Shown: one piece after another, positions 26,554 to 36,119 of the stretch | Layout: each line of letters opens with the position of its first letter | Numbering within the stretch: position 1 is the first letter of the stretch | From: Bordetella parapertussis | Lineage (GTDB): Bacteria; Pseudomonadota; Gammaproteobacteria; Burkholderiales; Burkholderiaceae_C | Length of the DNA stretch: 64,000 nt | Reading direction: 5' to 3' | Assembly (NCBI GenBank): GCA_945870575.1 | Contig: CAMBSK010000003.1 | Location: 1-64,000 of the forward strand | Program-made: the position numbers and the translations under genes | The notes under the pieces: generated by a model | Databases searched by the model: none | What the model was told of the DNA's origin: nothing | What the model saw: only the letters and a program-made list of their open reading frames with translations

Positions 26554-27735
26554 GTGAAATCCCGATTTGTTCAAACCACCCATGCGTTGTTGATGTCCAC
26601 TGCCCTGGTATTTGGCGGCAGTGTCCTGGCCGCCGACCCTATCAAGATAGGCTGGATTTCCTCTCTCACCGGCGCGCTGTCGTCTGCCGCGTTGGCCGAA
26701 AACCAGGGCGTGCAATTGGCGGTCGATGAGATCAATAAAAACGGCGGTATTTTGGGTCGCCAAATCGAACTGCTGACCCGCGACACGTCCGGCGACCCAA
26801 CCAAGGCGGTCAACTTCGCCCAGCAACTGGCGTTCAGCGACAAAGTGCATGTGGTCATAGGCCCGGTCAACTCGGGCGAAGGCCTGGCGGCCATTCCCAT
26901 TTTGGCGCGCGCCGGTGTGCCCAATATCGTCATCGGTTCCATCGACGAACTGATAGACCCGCAAAAATACCCGCGCGCTTTTCGCGTCATCAACACCAAC
27001 CGCCAGTGGATTTCCACGGCCAATGACTACGCACTGAAAAACCTGAAGAAAACCAAAATCGCCATCATTGCCGACACCTCGGGCTACGGCACGGCCAGCG
27101 CCAAAACCGCCACCGAATTGTTGGAAAAAGCCGGTATCAAACCGGTGTATTCGGTACTCGTCGACCCGAACAAAACCGACCTCACTGATGAAATGAACAA
27201 AGCGCGCGCCGCCGGTGCCGACATCGTCATGCCCTGGTCTGCCGCCACCGGTTTGCTCGGACGTTTGCTGAATGCGCGCGGCGACATGGGCTGGCGCGTA
27301 CCGGTGGTCGGCCACCCTGCCCTGATGGCGGCGCAAATCCGCAAGCTGTTGAACAAGCCCGAGTACTGGGAAAGCACTTTTGCCGCCGGTTACCACAGCA
27401 CCACCTTTGGCGCGGACGGCAAACTGCCCCAGCGCACACAACAACTGGTCGACAAAGTGCGGCCCAAACTCGGCGGCGGCGAAATCGATGTCTTGTTCTG
27501 GTGGGTGGCCATGGGCTACGACACGGTGAAAGTGATAGAGCACGCCATCAAGACCAGCGGCTCCACCGATCCGGTCGGCATACAAAAAGTATTGGAAAGC
27601 ACCAAAGACTTTAAAGGCGTATTTGCCACTTACAGTTGGAGCCCCACTGAGCACAACGGCTTTCCCGACAGCAACATGACGGTCAACTCGGCCAATACAT
27701 TCAAGGACGGCAGCTTCAAATCCGCCCCGAAATGA
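26554..27735 (+). CDS. Branched-chain amino acid-type ABC transporter, periplasmic binding protein
   Basis: 393 aa with a GTG start at 26554 preceded by AAAAGGAAG. Signal peptide (ALLMSTALVFGGSVLA/A), then a type I periplasmic-binding fold: IKIGWISSLTGALSSAALAE, AVDEINKNGGILGRQIEL, and VIGPVNSGEGLAAIPI. LivK family. Given the downstream CoA enzymes, the ligand is more likely an aromatic or alicyclic acid than an amino acid. First gene of an 11-gene co-directional run. Confidence 0.92.
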   Translation: MKSRFVQTTHALLMSTALVFGGSVLAADPIKIGWISSLTGALSSAALAENQGVQLAVDEINKNGGILGRQIELLTRDTSGDPTKAVNFAQQLAFSDKVHVVIGPVNSGEGLAAIPILARAGVPNIVIGSIDELIDPQKYPRAFRVINTNRQWISTANDYALKNLKKTKIAIIADTSGYGTASAKTATELLEKAGIKPVYSVLVDPNKTDLTDEMNKARAAGADIVMPWSAATGLLGRLLNARGDMGWRVPVVGHPALMAAQIRKLLNKPEYWESTFAAGYHSTTFGADGKLPQRTQQLVDKVRPKLGGGEIDVLFWWVAMGYDTVKVIEHAIKTSGSTDPVGIQKVLESTKDFKGVFATYSWSPTEHNGFPDSNMTVNSANTFKDGSFKSAPK

Positions 27736-27758
27736 TTCACTCAGCGGCGGACTGACAC

Positions 27759-28619
27759 ATGTTGACTGTTCTCATCACCGGGCTGGCCACCGGCATGCTG
27801 TTCGCAGCGGTGGCGCTGGTTTACAACGTCATGTACTCCACCTCCAAGGTCTTGTCGGTGACCACCGGCCATATCTCTATGCTGGGCGGCGTCTTCGGCG
27901 CTTATGCCATTTCAGTGTTGCAACTGCACTGGACGCTGGGCCTGCTGGCGGCAGTGGTCGCGGGCGGGGCATTTGGCGCACTCACCGAACTTCTAGCCAT
28001 ACGCAGAGTACTGAACCGCAGCGACGAACACCTGTGGCTGCTCAGCACGCTGGCCTTGGCAACCATGGTGCAGCAAGCCGCAGGTTTGTGGTGGGGCACC
28101 GAGCCCAAACCGTTTCCGCGCTTGATTCCGCAAGACTTCGGCGTCGGTGTGATGGACCAGAAATTCTGGTTGCCCATAGGCATGACACTGTTGATGGCTA
28201 TCGGGCTGGAGTTGTTTTACAAACGCACCATGTACGGCAAGGTGTTCATGGCCATGTCCGAAGACGCGTTTGCCGCGCAGGCGCGCGGCATTTCCACTGA
28301 CCGCATTCGGCTGATGTCGTATGTGTTGTCCGGTACGTTGGGAGGGCTGGCGGGTTTTGCGGCGGGTCAATTGACGTTTGCGTTTTTCGCGTTGGGTTTG
28401 ACGCTGACGCTCAACGGATTTATTGCGCTGGCCGTCGGTGGCCTGGGCAGCAATGTCGGCGCGATATTGGGCGGCGCGGCGCTGGGTTTGTTGAATGCCT
28501 ACGCCAGTTACTGGTTCGGCGGTGAATACCAGCAAACCATTGCCGTCGGCTTGTTGATGATTGTGCTGCTGGTCAAACCCGAGGGCTTGCTTGGTGACCG
28601 GCAGGTGCGCCCGGTATGA
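27759..28619 (+). CDS. livH: Branched-chain ABC transporter permease (LivH type)
   Basis: 286 aa, strongly hydrophobic with about eight membrane segments. Family landmarks include ALVYNVMYSTSKVLSVTTGHIS near the N-terminus and an EDAFAAQARGIS cytoplasmic loop that contacts the ATPases. It lies 23 bp after the binding protein gene and overlaps livM by 4 bp. Confidence 0.92.
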   Translation: MLTVLITGLATGMLFAAVALVYNVMYSTSKVLSVTTGHISMLGGVFGAYAISVLQLHWTLGLLAAVVAGGAFGALTELLAIRRVLNRSDEHLWLLSTLALATMVQQAAGLWWGTEPKPFPRLIPQDFGVGVMDQKFWLPIGMTLLMAIGLELFYKRTMYGKVFMAMSEDAFAAQARGISTDRIRLMSYVLSGTLGGLAGFAAGQLTFAFFALGLTLTLNGFIALAVGGLGSNVGAILGGAALGLLNAYASYWFGGEYQQTIAVGLLMIVLLVKPEGLLGDRQVRPV

Positions 28620-29620
28620 ACTCCATGACACCCACCCACAAAGCCTGGTTGCTGCTAGGCGGTTTGCTGATCGCCACACTGCCGGGGTGGGCGGGTGACC
28701 AGTACCAGTTGCACCTGGCTTCCTTGATCGCCGTGTATTGGATTTTGATTGCTGGCCTGAACATGGTGGTTGGCTTCACCGGTCAGTTGTCTATCGGCCA
28801 CGTTGGCCTTTTGTGCATAGGCTCTTATGCGTTTGCTGTTCTTGCGGGCAAATCGGGCTGGCACCCGGCGCTGGCCTTGGCTGCTTCGGGCGTGCTGGGC
28901 GGGGTTTGCGGTCTGGCGCTAGGTCTGCCGTCGCTGCGCTTGCCGGGGTTTTATTTCGCCATGGCCACCATGGCGTTTGCGCTCATCGTCAACGATTTGG
29001 TGCTGGCGCAAGTGGATTTGACCGGCGGCGGCATAGGCTTGCCCGGGCCGTTGTTTCCCGCGCCTTTTGACTCACCCTCGGGCTTTTATTACCTGGTCAG
29101 TTTGCTGGCGCTTGTCGTCACCTGGCTGAGTTGGAACCTGGGACGGCACATGTGGGGCCGCGCACTGATTTCCATACGCGACAACCCGGTGGCCGCGCAG
29201 TCGGTGGGCGTGGCGGTGTTTCGCGCCAAGCTGACCGTGTTTGTGTTCAGCGGCGTCACCGCCGGTCTGGCCGGTGCTGTGTTTGCCAGTTTGCAAAGCT
29301 ACATCACGCCTGACACCTTTGTGTTTGAACTGAGTCTGTTCTTTTTTGTCTGCATCATCATCGGCGGGCGCGGCAGCATCATCGGCCCGTTCATAGGCAC
29401 GGTGGTGTTGACGGCGCTGCCTGAGCTGGTAGCACCCTTGGCCAAGCTGGGCAATTTCTTTTACGGCTTGTTGCTGCTGGTAGTGGTGCTGGTGGTGCCC
29501 GAAGGCATAGGCCGAGTGTTTGACATCATCCGCGAACGACTGCGCCCGCGCGTGGTGCACCGTGAACCCATCTCCCCTGACCTGGCCCGGCTGGACCGCG
29601 CCTTGAAGTACAAACCATGA
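28616..29620 (+). CDS. livM: Branched-chain ABC transporter permease (LivM type)
   Basis: 334 aa, about ten membrane segments. Landmarks: AGLNMVVGFTGQLSIGHVG, LPSLRLPGFYFAMATMAFA and the coupling loop SIRDNPVAAQSVGV. Overlaps livH and livG by 4 bp each, so the four transporter cytoplasmic and membrane parts are translated together. Confidence 0.92.
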   Translation: MNSMTPTHKAWLLLGGLLIATLPGWAGDQYQLHLASLIAVYWILIAGLNMVVGFTGQLSIGHVGLLCIGSYAFAVLAGKSGWHPALALAASGVLGGVCGLALGLPSLRLPGFYFAMATMAFALIVNDLVLAQVDLTGGGIGLPGPLFPAPFDSPSGFYYLVSLLALVVTWLSWNLGRHMWGRALISIRDNPVAAQSVGVAVFRAKLTVFVFSGVTAGLAGAVFASLQSYITPDTFVFELSLFFFVCIIIGGRGSIIGPFIGTVVLTALPELVAPLAKLGNFFYGLLLLVVVLVVPEGIGRVFDIIRERLRPRVVHREPISPDLARLDRALKYKP

Positions 29621-30381
29621 CAAACACCGCTCAACTGCAAGCCGTGTCTGTCAGCCGTGCTTTCGGCGGCATCAAGGCGCTGGACGATGTGTCGCTGGAA
29701 TTGCGCCCGGGCGAAGTTCACGGATTGATCGGCCCCAACGGCAGCGGCAAAACCACCTTACTGAATCTGCTTTGCGGTTTCTACCAGCCCAGCAGCGGCG
29801 TGATCCATTTGGGCGAACAAGACTTGTCGCAAGCCAGCGTGCAAATGCGCGCGGTCAACGGCATTGCCCGCACCTTTCAAAAACCCCGGCTCATGCCCAT
29901 GCTCAGCGTGCTGGACAACTGCATGCTCGGTGCCTGGATACACGCAGACGCCGGGTTCATGAGCACGGCGCTGGCGCTGCCGCACGTGGGCGCGCAAGAG
30001 CTGGACATACAAGCTCGCGCTATCGAGCTGCTGCACGGCGTCGGCTTAGGCCATGTGATGCACCGCCAGGCCAGTTTGTTAGACCACGCCGAGCAACGTT
30101 TTTTGGAAATCGCGCGCGGCCTGGCCATGCAACCGCGTTTCATGCTGCTGGACGAACCTGCTGGCGGTTTGACGCACCAGGAAATCGACCACCTGGCCGA
30201 CGTGGTGCGCACGCTGCGCGACAACGGCATAGGCGTGCTGCTGGTCGAGCACCACACGGATTTTGTGTTCCGCATTTGCGACCGCGTGACCACGCTGAAC
30301 ACCGGAAAAATGATTTGCCACGGAACCTCTGAGCAAGTGCGCAACGACCCCGAAGTCATACGCGTTTACCTGGGAGCCTGA
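29617..30381 (+). CDS. livG: Branched-chain ABC transporter ATPase (LivG type)
   Basis: 254 aa. Walker A GPNGSGKTT (39-47), Q-loop near FQKP (87-90), Walker B FMLLDEP (175-181) and switch His in VEHHTD (210-215). The ABC signature, usually LSYGQQ or similar, reads LDHAEQ (155-160), so both the conserved Ser and Gly are replaced. The partner LivF has a normal LSGGQ. This implies one weakened ATP site, as in asymmetric ABC dimers. Stop and livF start share TGATG. Confidence 0.92.
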   Translation: MTNTAQLQAVSVSRAFGGIKALDDVSLELRPGEVHGLIGPNGSGKTTLLNLLCGFYQPSSGVIHLGEQDLSQASVQMRAVNGIARTFQKPRLMPMLSVLDNCMLGAWIHADAGFMSTALALPHVGAQELDIQARAIELLHGVGLGHVMHRQASLLDHAEQRFLEIARGLAMQPRFMLLDEPAGGLTHQEIDHLADVVRTLRDNGIGVLLVEHHTDFVFRICDRVTTLNTGKMICHGTSEQVRNDPEVIRVYLGA

Positions 30382-31142
30382 TGATGCACACCACTGCGCG
30401 ACCCGACGACGTTTTGCTGGATATCGATACATTGGATGTGGCCTACGGCAAAGCGCAAGTGGTGCACGGGCTTTCCCTGCAAGTGCGCAAAGGCGAGTTT
30501 GTGGTCATCCTCGGGCGCAACGGCGCGGGGAAAAGCTCGCTGCTGCATGCGGTCTCAGGCCTCATACCCAAGCAAGCCGGGCGGGTGCATTTCAAAGGCC
30601 AGGACATCAGCCAGGCCACGCCGCGCCACATCGTGCGCCAGGGTTTGGTGCAAGTGCTGGAAGGCCACCGCGTGTTTCACCATTTGTCGGTGCAAGACAA
30701 CCTGTTGATTGGCACGTACGCGAATGCGCCTGCTGGCGACCGCAGCAAACTGGACGCTATCTACGCCATGTTCCCCGAACTGGCTGATCGCAAACAGCAA
30801 ATGGCCTCGCGCTTGTCCGGCGGCCAACAGCAAATACTGGCGGTGGCGCAAGGCGTGATCGCCGAACCGGTGTTGCTGATGCTGGATGAGCCCTCCAGCG
30901 GCTTGGCGCCGCTGGTGATAGACCGCATCTTGGACGTGGCTTCGCAACTGTGCAAGCAAGGCATGTCTATTTTGTTGATCGAACAATTGGTAGACAAAGC
31001 TTTGCGGCACGCGCATTACGCTTACCTGATGGAAACCGGGCGCATTGCAGGTTCAGGTTTTGCAGATGAATTGCGCGACAGCGATTTGCTGCAACGCGTT
31101 TACTTAGGCGGTCATGGACCCACCGCTAAGGACAGCGCATGA
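30381..31142 (+). CDS. livF: Branched-chain ABC transporter ATPase (LivF type)
   Basis: 253 aa. Walker A GRNGAGKSS (45-53), signature RLSGGQQQ, Walker B LLMLDEPSSGLAP and switch His-less LIEQ (typical of LivF) are all present. It follows livG with a 1-bp overlap and overlaps the thiolase-fold gene by 4 bp, tying uptake to metabolism in one transcript. Confidence 0.92.
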   Translation: MMHTTARPDDVLLDIDTLDVAYGKAQVVHGLSLQVRKGEFVVILGRNGAGKSSLLHAVSGLIPKQAGRVHFKGQDISQATPRHIVRQGLVQVLEGHRVFHHLSVQDNLLIGTYANAPAGDRSKLDAIYAMFPELADRKQQMASRLSGGQQQILAVAQGVIAEPVLLMLDEPSSGLAPLVIDRILDVASQLCKQGMSILLIEQLVDKALRHAHYAYLMETGRIAGSGFADELRDSDLLQRVYLGGHGPTAKDSA

Positions 31143-32272
31143 GTTACCTGACCGGCAGCGGCCTCACGCCCTTCGGCAAACTGCCGGGCATATCCGCGCT
31201 GGACCTGATGTCCGACGCGGCTACGCTGGCGTTGAACGACGCCGGACTGGAGCACAAAGACATAGACGGCCTGCTCTGCGGCTACGCCACCACCTTTCCG
31301 CATTTGATGCTGAGCACGGTGTTTGCCGAACACTTCGGCTTGAAGCCCGACTATGCGCACTCCATACAACTGGGCGGCGCCACGGGTTTTGCGCTGGTGA
31401 TGTTGGCCCACCATTTGGTGGAAAGCGGCGCGGCCGAACGCATACTGGTGGTCGCCGGAGAAAACCGCGCCACCGGCCAAAGCCGCGACGCCTCGGTGCA
31501 AGTGCTGGCCCAAGTCGGCCACCCGGTGTACGAGGTACCGCTGGGCACCACCATTCCCGCTTATTACGGTTTGCTGGCATCCAGCTATATGCATAAATAC
31601 GGCAACACCGAAGCAGATTTCGCCGAGTTGTCGGTGCTGATGCGCCGTCACGCCTCGCTGCACCCGGGCGCCCAGTTTCAAACGCCTATCAGCGTGGCAG
31701 ATGTGTTGGCATCGCGCCCGATTGCCTCGCCGCTCAAGCTGCTGGACTGCTGCGGTGTGGCCGACGGCGCTTGCGCTTTTGTAGTGTCGCGCCAGGCCGT
31801 AGGCGCGCACGCATTGCGCATCAGCGGCACCGCGCAACGCCACAACCCGCAGCACATCACCGCGTCTACAGATTTGCTCAACAGCGGCGCGGGCGATTGC
31901 ACGCACCGGGCTCTGGCACACGCCGGTCACACGCTGGCCGATGTGGAGTACGCCGCCATTTACGACAGCTTCACCATCACGCTAAGCATGCTGCTGGAAG
32001 AAATCGGTCTGGCTCCGCGCGGGCGCGCCGGTGCACTGACGCGCGACGGCCACTTCGACCGCGACGGTGCCGTGCCACTGAACATGCACGGCGGTTTGCT
32101 GTCCTACGGCCATTGCGGTGTGGCCGGTGCGATGGCGCATCTGGCCGAAGCACATTTGCAAATGACCGGGCGCGCCGGTGCGCGCCAAGTGCCGCGCGCC
32201 GGTGTCACTTTGTTGCATGGCGACGGCGGCGTGCTGTCTTCGCATGTCAGTTTGGTGGTGGAACAGTTATGA
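31139..32272 (+). CDS. Thiolase-fold protein without catalytic Cys, probable Ltp2-like aldolase
   Basis: 377 aa, thiolase superfamily (SCP-x group). Where active thiolases have a nucleophilic Cys (C85 in EGACASG of the protein at 61695-62858), this one reads IQLGGATG (77-84), with no Cys. The HDCF motif is replaced by YDSF (Y275-D276), and Y323 precedes GHC (325-326 region). Loss of Cys plus active-site Tyr is the pattern of steroid side-chain aldolases such as Ltp2, which need a DUF35 partner; such a partner follows with a 4-bp overlap. Predicted role: retro-aldol cleavage of a 3-hydroxyacyl-CoA. Confidence 0.82.
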   Translation: MSYLTGSGLTPFGKLPGISALDLMSDAATLALNDAGLEHKDIDGLLCGYATTFPHLMLSTVFAEHFGLKPDYAHSIQLGGATGFALVMLAHHLVESGAAERILVVAGENRATGQSRDASVQVLAQVGHPVYEVPLGTTIPAYYGLLASSYMHKYGNTEADFAELSVLMRRHASLHPGAQFQTPISVADVLASRPIASPLKLLDCCGVADGACAFVVSRQAVGAHALRISGTAQRHNPQHITASTDLLNSGAGDCTHRALAHAGHTLADVEYAAIYDSFTITLSMLLEEIGLAPRGRAGALTRDGHFDRDGAVPLNMHGGLLSYGHCGVAGAMAHLAEAHLQMTGRAGARQVPRAGVTLLHGDGGVLSSHVSLVVEQL

Positions 32273-32649
32273 ACTCACACACTTCAAACTCTGCACAAGA
32301 CTGGACCCAGGGCGGCTCTCAACTGCTGCACCAACATTGCAAGGCTTGCGGCCATGTTTGGTATTTCTTCAGACCCTTTTGCCCGGCCTGCGGCGACGAC
32401 AGTCCTGAACAAACAGCAGGCAACGCACTCGGCATGGTTTGCGCCACCACGCTGGTGCACCGCGCGCCGGACGAACGTTTCAAAGCCTTGGTGCCTTACC
32501 GGCTGGTGCTGGTCGATATGCAAGACGGCATGCGCGTCATGGGCCACGCCGATGCCTCATTGCACATAGGCGACAAAGTGCGCTGCGAGATACACACCCT
32601 GGCAGGCCAGCCCCTGCCGTTTTTCACCCGGACAGACCATGAGACTTGA
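32269..32649 (+). CDS. DUF35-type zinc-ribbon/OB-fold partner protein
   Basis: 126 aa from the ATG at 32269 (MNSHTSNSAQ), overlapping the thiolase-fold stop by 4 bp. The rubredoxin-like ribbon has two knuckles (CKACG and CPACG, about residues 25-43), followed by an OB-fold (VPYRLVLVDMQDGMRVMGHA). DUF35 proteins form complexes with thiolase-fold enzymes and shape their active site. It overlaps the following ligase by 11 bp. Confidence 0.88.
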   Translation: MNSHTSNSAQDWTQGGSQLLHQHCKACGHVWYFFRPFCPACGDDSPEQTAGNALGMVCATTLVHRAPDERFKALVPYRLVLVDMQDGMRVMGHADASLHIGDKVRCEIHTLAGQPLPFFTRTDHET

Positions 32650-34765
32650 CCCCAGAGACGCCATCCGCAAAGGCCTGGCACCGCGCTCTATCGCCGTCAT
32701 CGGCGCATCCGACAACCCGAACAAGATAGGCGGCAGACCGTTGGCGTATTTATCGCGCTTCGGTTTCAAAGGCAATGTGTACGCCATCAACCCGCAACGA
32801 GATACCGTGCAAGGCTTTGCCAGCTTCACCGGCTTTTCGGCTTTGCCCGAGGTGCCGGATCTGGTCATCATCGCTGTGCCGGGGGAACTTGCCGTGGCAG
32901 CGGTCAGCGAATGCGCTTCCGCCGGGGTGGCCCTATGCATCATCATGAGCTCGGGCTTTTCAGAAAGCGGCGACGCCGGTCGTTTGCAAGAGGAAAGCAT
33001 GGTTGCTTGCGCGCGTGCCGCCGGTATGCGGTTAGTGGGTCCGAATTCGCAAGGCTTGGCCAATTTCAGCAACGGCGCGGTGGCGAGTTTTTCCACCATG
33101 TTCAGCGAAGTGCAACCGGCTGACGGGCCGGTAGGCATCATCAGCCAAAGCGGCGCCATGGCCGTCATTCCCTTCGGCTTGCTGCGCGGGCGTGGGATCG
33201 GTGTGCGGCATTCGCACGCCACCGGTAACGATTGCGACGTGACGGTGTGCGAACTCGCCACCGTGGTCGCGGAAGACCCGGGGCTCAAACTGCTGATTTT
33301 GTATTTGGAAGGCATTCCCGACCCCTGGCATTTGGCCGAAGCCGCCGGCATCGCGCGCGCCCGCAAACTGCCGGTGATGGCGCTGAAATCCGGTCGCACA
33401 CCAGCGGGGCAAATGGCGGCCATGTCGCACACCGGTTCGCTGGCTAACGAAGACCGCGTGGTCGACGCTTTTTTTGAAGAACACGGCATCTGGCGCGCGC
33501 AAAGCATGGCCGATCTGGTCGACACCGCGCCGCTGTATTTGCAAGGCTGGAAGCCCAAGGGCCGACGGCTGGTGGCCATCAGCAATTCTGGTGCGGTTTG
33601 CGTCATGACCGCCGACGCCGCCACCCGCGCCGGCATGCCTATGCAGCCGCTCTCACCTGACACACAAGCCGAACTTAAAAGCATATTGCCGGGTTTTGCG
33701 ACCACCACCAACCCGGTGGATTTGACAGCGGCGCTGCTGTCCAACAGCGGTTTGTTCGGCGCCATCCTGCCCCCCATCGCCAAAGACCCGGCGGCAGATG
33801 CGTTTTTGATAGGCGTGGCTGTGGCCGGTGCGGGCTACGACGTCGAACGCTTCGCGGCAGATGCTGAATCTTTTGCGACGCAAACCGGCAAACCGCTGGT
33901 CGTGGCATCGTCGCAAGACAACGTGGCCGCGCGCTTTAAAGACAAGGGCTTAGTCGTCTACCCCACAGAGGGCCAAGCGGTCAATGCTTTGTCGAATTTT
34001 TTATCCCACGCCAGCCTTCTCGAGCACATGGGCGCGCGTCAGCCTTTGATAAAACCACTGCCGCTGCAACCGGTGGATGTGCAGATGCTGGATGAACTTG
34101 ACAGCATGTCTTTGTTGAAACAACTGGGCGTGGACGCGGTGGCGCACGCCATCTGCCACGACGCTCCACAAGCCGTGGCGGCGTTCAAATACCTGGGCAG
34201 CCAGCCTGTGGTGGTCAAGGGTTGCAGCAGCCAAACCTCGCACAAATCGGAATACGGTTTGGTGGCTTTGAACCTGCGCAATGAAAACGATGTCGCGAAA
34301 GCGTTTGACGACATCACGCGCAACGCCAAAAAACACGGCCTGACATTGAGCGGCGTCATCGTCGCCGCCATGGCCCGGGGTCAACGCGAACTGATGATTG
34401 GCGCCAAGATAGACCCGGTGTTCGGGCCGGTGGTGCTGGTCGGCGACGGCGGTAAATACGTCGAAGCCATGCCCGATATGCAAGTGCTGCTGCCGCCGTT
34501 CAACACCGCCCAAGTGAAAACCGCTTTAGGCAAACTGCGTATCGCGCCGCTGCTGCACGGCGTGCGCGGCGACCCGCCCATGGACGTGGATGCCTTCGCC
34601 CGCATGGCGGTGGCGGTGGGCGACTGCATGGCCGCGGGCAAGCACGGCATCACCCAACTTGATATCAACCCGGTCATCGTTGCGGCGACCGGCCAAGGCT
34701 GCGTCGCGGTAGACGCCGTGGTCTACCGGGGACAGATTTACACACCGACACAGGACAAGACATGA
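32639..34765 (+). CDS. ADP-forming acyl-CoA synthetase (acetate-CoA ligase family)
   Basis: 708 aa, single-chain ADP-forming type. Order of domains: CoA-binding (SIAVIGASDNPNKIGGRPL), succinyl-CoA ligase-like (GIISQSGAMAV), phospho-His H264 in MSHTGSLAN, and a C-terminal ATP-grasp region (QPVVVKGCSSQTSHKSEYG, MARGQRELMIG, LDINPV). It activates an acid to its CoA thioester with ATP to ADP. Its place after the transporter and aldolase pair suggests it activates the imported acid. It overlaps AtuA by 4 bp. Confidence 0.9.
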   Translation: MRLDPRDAIRKGLAPRSIAVIGASDNPNKIGGRPLAYLSRFGFKGNVYAINPQRDTVQGFASFTGFSALPEVPDLVIIAVPGELAVAAVSECASAGVALCIIMSSGFSESGDAGRLQEESMVACARAAGMRLVGPNSQGLANFSNGAVASFSTMFSEVQPADGPVGIISQSGAMAVIPFGLLRGRGIGVRHSHATGNDCDVTVCELATVVAEDPGLKLLILYLEGIPDPWHLAEAAGIARARKLPVMALKSGRTPAGQMAAMSHTGSLANEDRVVDAFFEEHGIWRAQSMADLVDTAPLYLQGWKPKGRRLVAISNSGAVCVMTADAATRAGMPMQPLSPDTQAELKSILPGFATTTNPVDLTAALLSNSGLFGAILPPIAKDPAADAFLIGVAVAGAGYDVERFAADAESFATQTGKPLVVASSQDNVAARFKDKGLVVYPTEGQAVNALSNFLSHASLLEHMGARQPLIKPLPLQPVDVQMLDELDSMSLLKQLGVDAVAHAICHDAPQAVAAFKYLGSQPVVVKGCSSQTSHKSEYGLVALNLRNENDVAKAFDDITRNAKKHGLTLSGVIVAAMARGQRELMIGAKIDPVFGPVVLVGDGGKYVEAMPDMQVLLPPFNTAQVKTALGKLRIAPLLHGVRGDPPMDVDAFARMAVAVGDCMAAGKHGITQLDINPVIVAATGQGCVAVDAVVYRGQIYTPTQDKT

Positions 34766-36117
34766 AAAAAATCTTACGCATAGGCGCAGGTGCCGCTTGG
34801 TGGGGCGACCGGGTTGAACCGGCGCAATTGAGCGCCGAGCAAGGACAGCTGGATTACCTGTGTTTTGAAACCATGGCCGAGGCGACGGTGTCGGCTGCGC
34901 AAGTGCGTGCGCGACGTGACCCGACGTTCCAAGGCTATGACACTTACCTGGACGACCGCATGAAAGCCGTGCTGCCGGCTTGCATGAAACAAGGCACGCG
35001 CATCATCACCAACCAGGGCTGGATCAACCCGGATGCAGCCGCCAAACGCATCGTGCATTGGTTGCAAGAGTTCGGTTACACAGGCGTGAAAGTGGCGTCG
35101 GTGAATGGCAGCTTGATCACCGAACACGTGCTGGGCATGACAGACACTATTTTGGAAAACGGCAAGCCCACGTCGTCGCTGAAAGACACATTGATTTCCG
35201 CCGAGGCCTATCTGGGTGCCGAACCCATCGTCACCGCACTCAAAGCCGGGGCGCATATCGTGGTGACCGGGCGCGTGGCCGACCCGTCCATCTTCATGGC
35301 GCCGATGATGTTCGAGTTCGGCTGGGATCCGATGGACGCGGCCAAACTCGGCCAAGGCATGGGCATAGGCCATTTGCTGGAATGCGGCGCGCAAGTCACC
35401 GGCGGTTATTTTTCCGATCCTGGTTTCAAAGACGTGGCGCAACCGTGGAACTTCGGCTTTCCGATCGCCGAGGTCGAAGCCGACGGCACCACCGTCATCA
35501 CCAAAGTGGCGGGTACAGGCGGCGCGGTCAATTTGCAAACCGTCAAAGAGCAAATGCTGTACGAGGTACACGACCCGGCCAATTACCTGACACCGGACGT
35601 GGTGGTCGACTTCACCACGGTCAATCCCGAGCAATTCGGGCCGGACCGGGTCAAGGTGTGGAACATCAGCGGCAAGCCGCGCACAGCTACCCTCAAAGTC
35701 TCCATCGGTTGCATTGAAGGCTTTATCGGCGAAGACATGTTTTTCTATGCCGGGCCCGGTGCGCTGCGCCGCGCAGAGTTAGCCAAAACCATACTCACCG
35801 AGCGCTTTCGCATCGTCGGTCTGGTGGCCGAAGAAGTGCGTATTGATTTCCTGGGCATCAACGCCATACACGGCGCGGCCACCCCGGTGGATGCGCCCGA
35901 ACCGTATGAAATCGCTGTGCGCGTGGCCGCGCGCACCGCCACCCGCGAGCAAGCGCTCAAGGTCGGACGCGAGGTCGACGGCATGGCGGTCTCCGGCATA
36001 GGCCACACCGGCAAGCGCGTACCGCACGCCGAGCGCACCCGCGAAATCATCGGCGTCTGGTCTTCATTGGTGCCGCGTGAAAAAGTACCGTTCTCCATCA
36101 GTTATTTCGAAAGCTGA
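34762..36117 (+). CDS. AtuA family protein (DUF1446), acyclic terpene utilisation-type
   Basis: 451 aa. The N-terminus (ILRIGAGAAWWGDRVEPA) and the segments GGYFSDPGFKDVA and GTGGAVNLQTVKEQMLYEV match the DUF1446/AtuA family. In Pseudomonas, atuA lies in the citronellol/geraniol catabolic cluster, but its chemical step is unsettled. Here it is followed by the small AtuA-like subunit. Its place between an acyl-CoA synthetase and a reductase suggests action on an acyl-CoA. Confidence 0.88.
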   Translation: MKKILRIGAGAAWWGDRVEPAQLSAEQGQLDYLCFETMAEATVSAAQVRARRDPTFQGYDTYLDDRMKAVLPACMKQGTRIITNQGWINPDAAAKRIVHWLQEFGYTGVKVASVNGSLITEHVLGMTDTILENGKPTSSLKDTLISAEAYLGAEPIVTALKAGAHIVVTGRVADPSIFMAPMMFEFGWDPMDAAKLGQGMGIGHLLECGAQVTGGYFSDPGFKDVAQPWNFGFPIAEVEADGTTVITKVAGTGGAVNLQTVKEQMLYEVHDPANYLTPDVVVDFTTVNPEQFGPDRVKVWNISGKPRTATLKVSIGCIEGFIGEDMFFYAGPGALRRAELAKTILTERFRIVGLVAEEVRIDFLGINAIHGAATPVDAPEPYEIAVRVAARTATREQALKVGREVDGMAVSGIGHTGKRVPHAERTREIIGVWSSLVPREKVPFSISYFES

Positions 36118-36119
36118 AC

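Noticed and set aside
26464..27654. 396-codon open frame antisense to the Liv binding protein gene
   Set aside because: Low-complexity His/Arg/Gly-rich translation typical of antisense shadows; the plus-strand gene has a signal peptide and family motifs.
32557..33783. 408-codon open frame antisense to the ADP-forming ligase
   Set aside because: Shadow of a GC-biased gene; no family resemblance.
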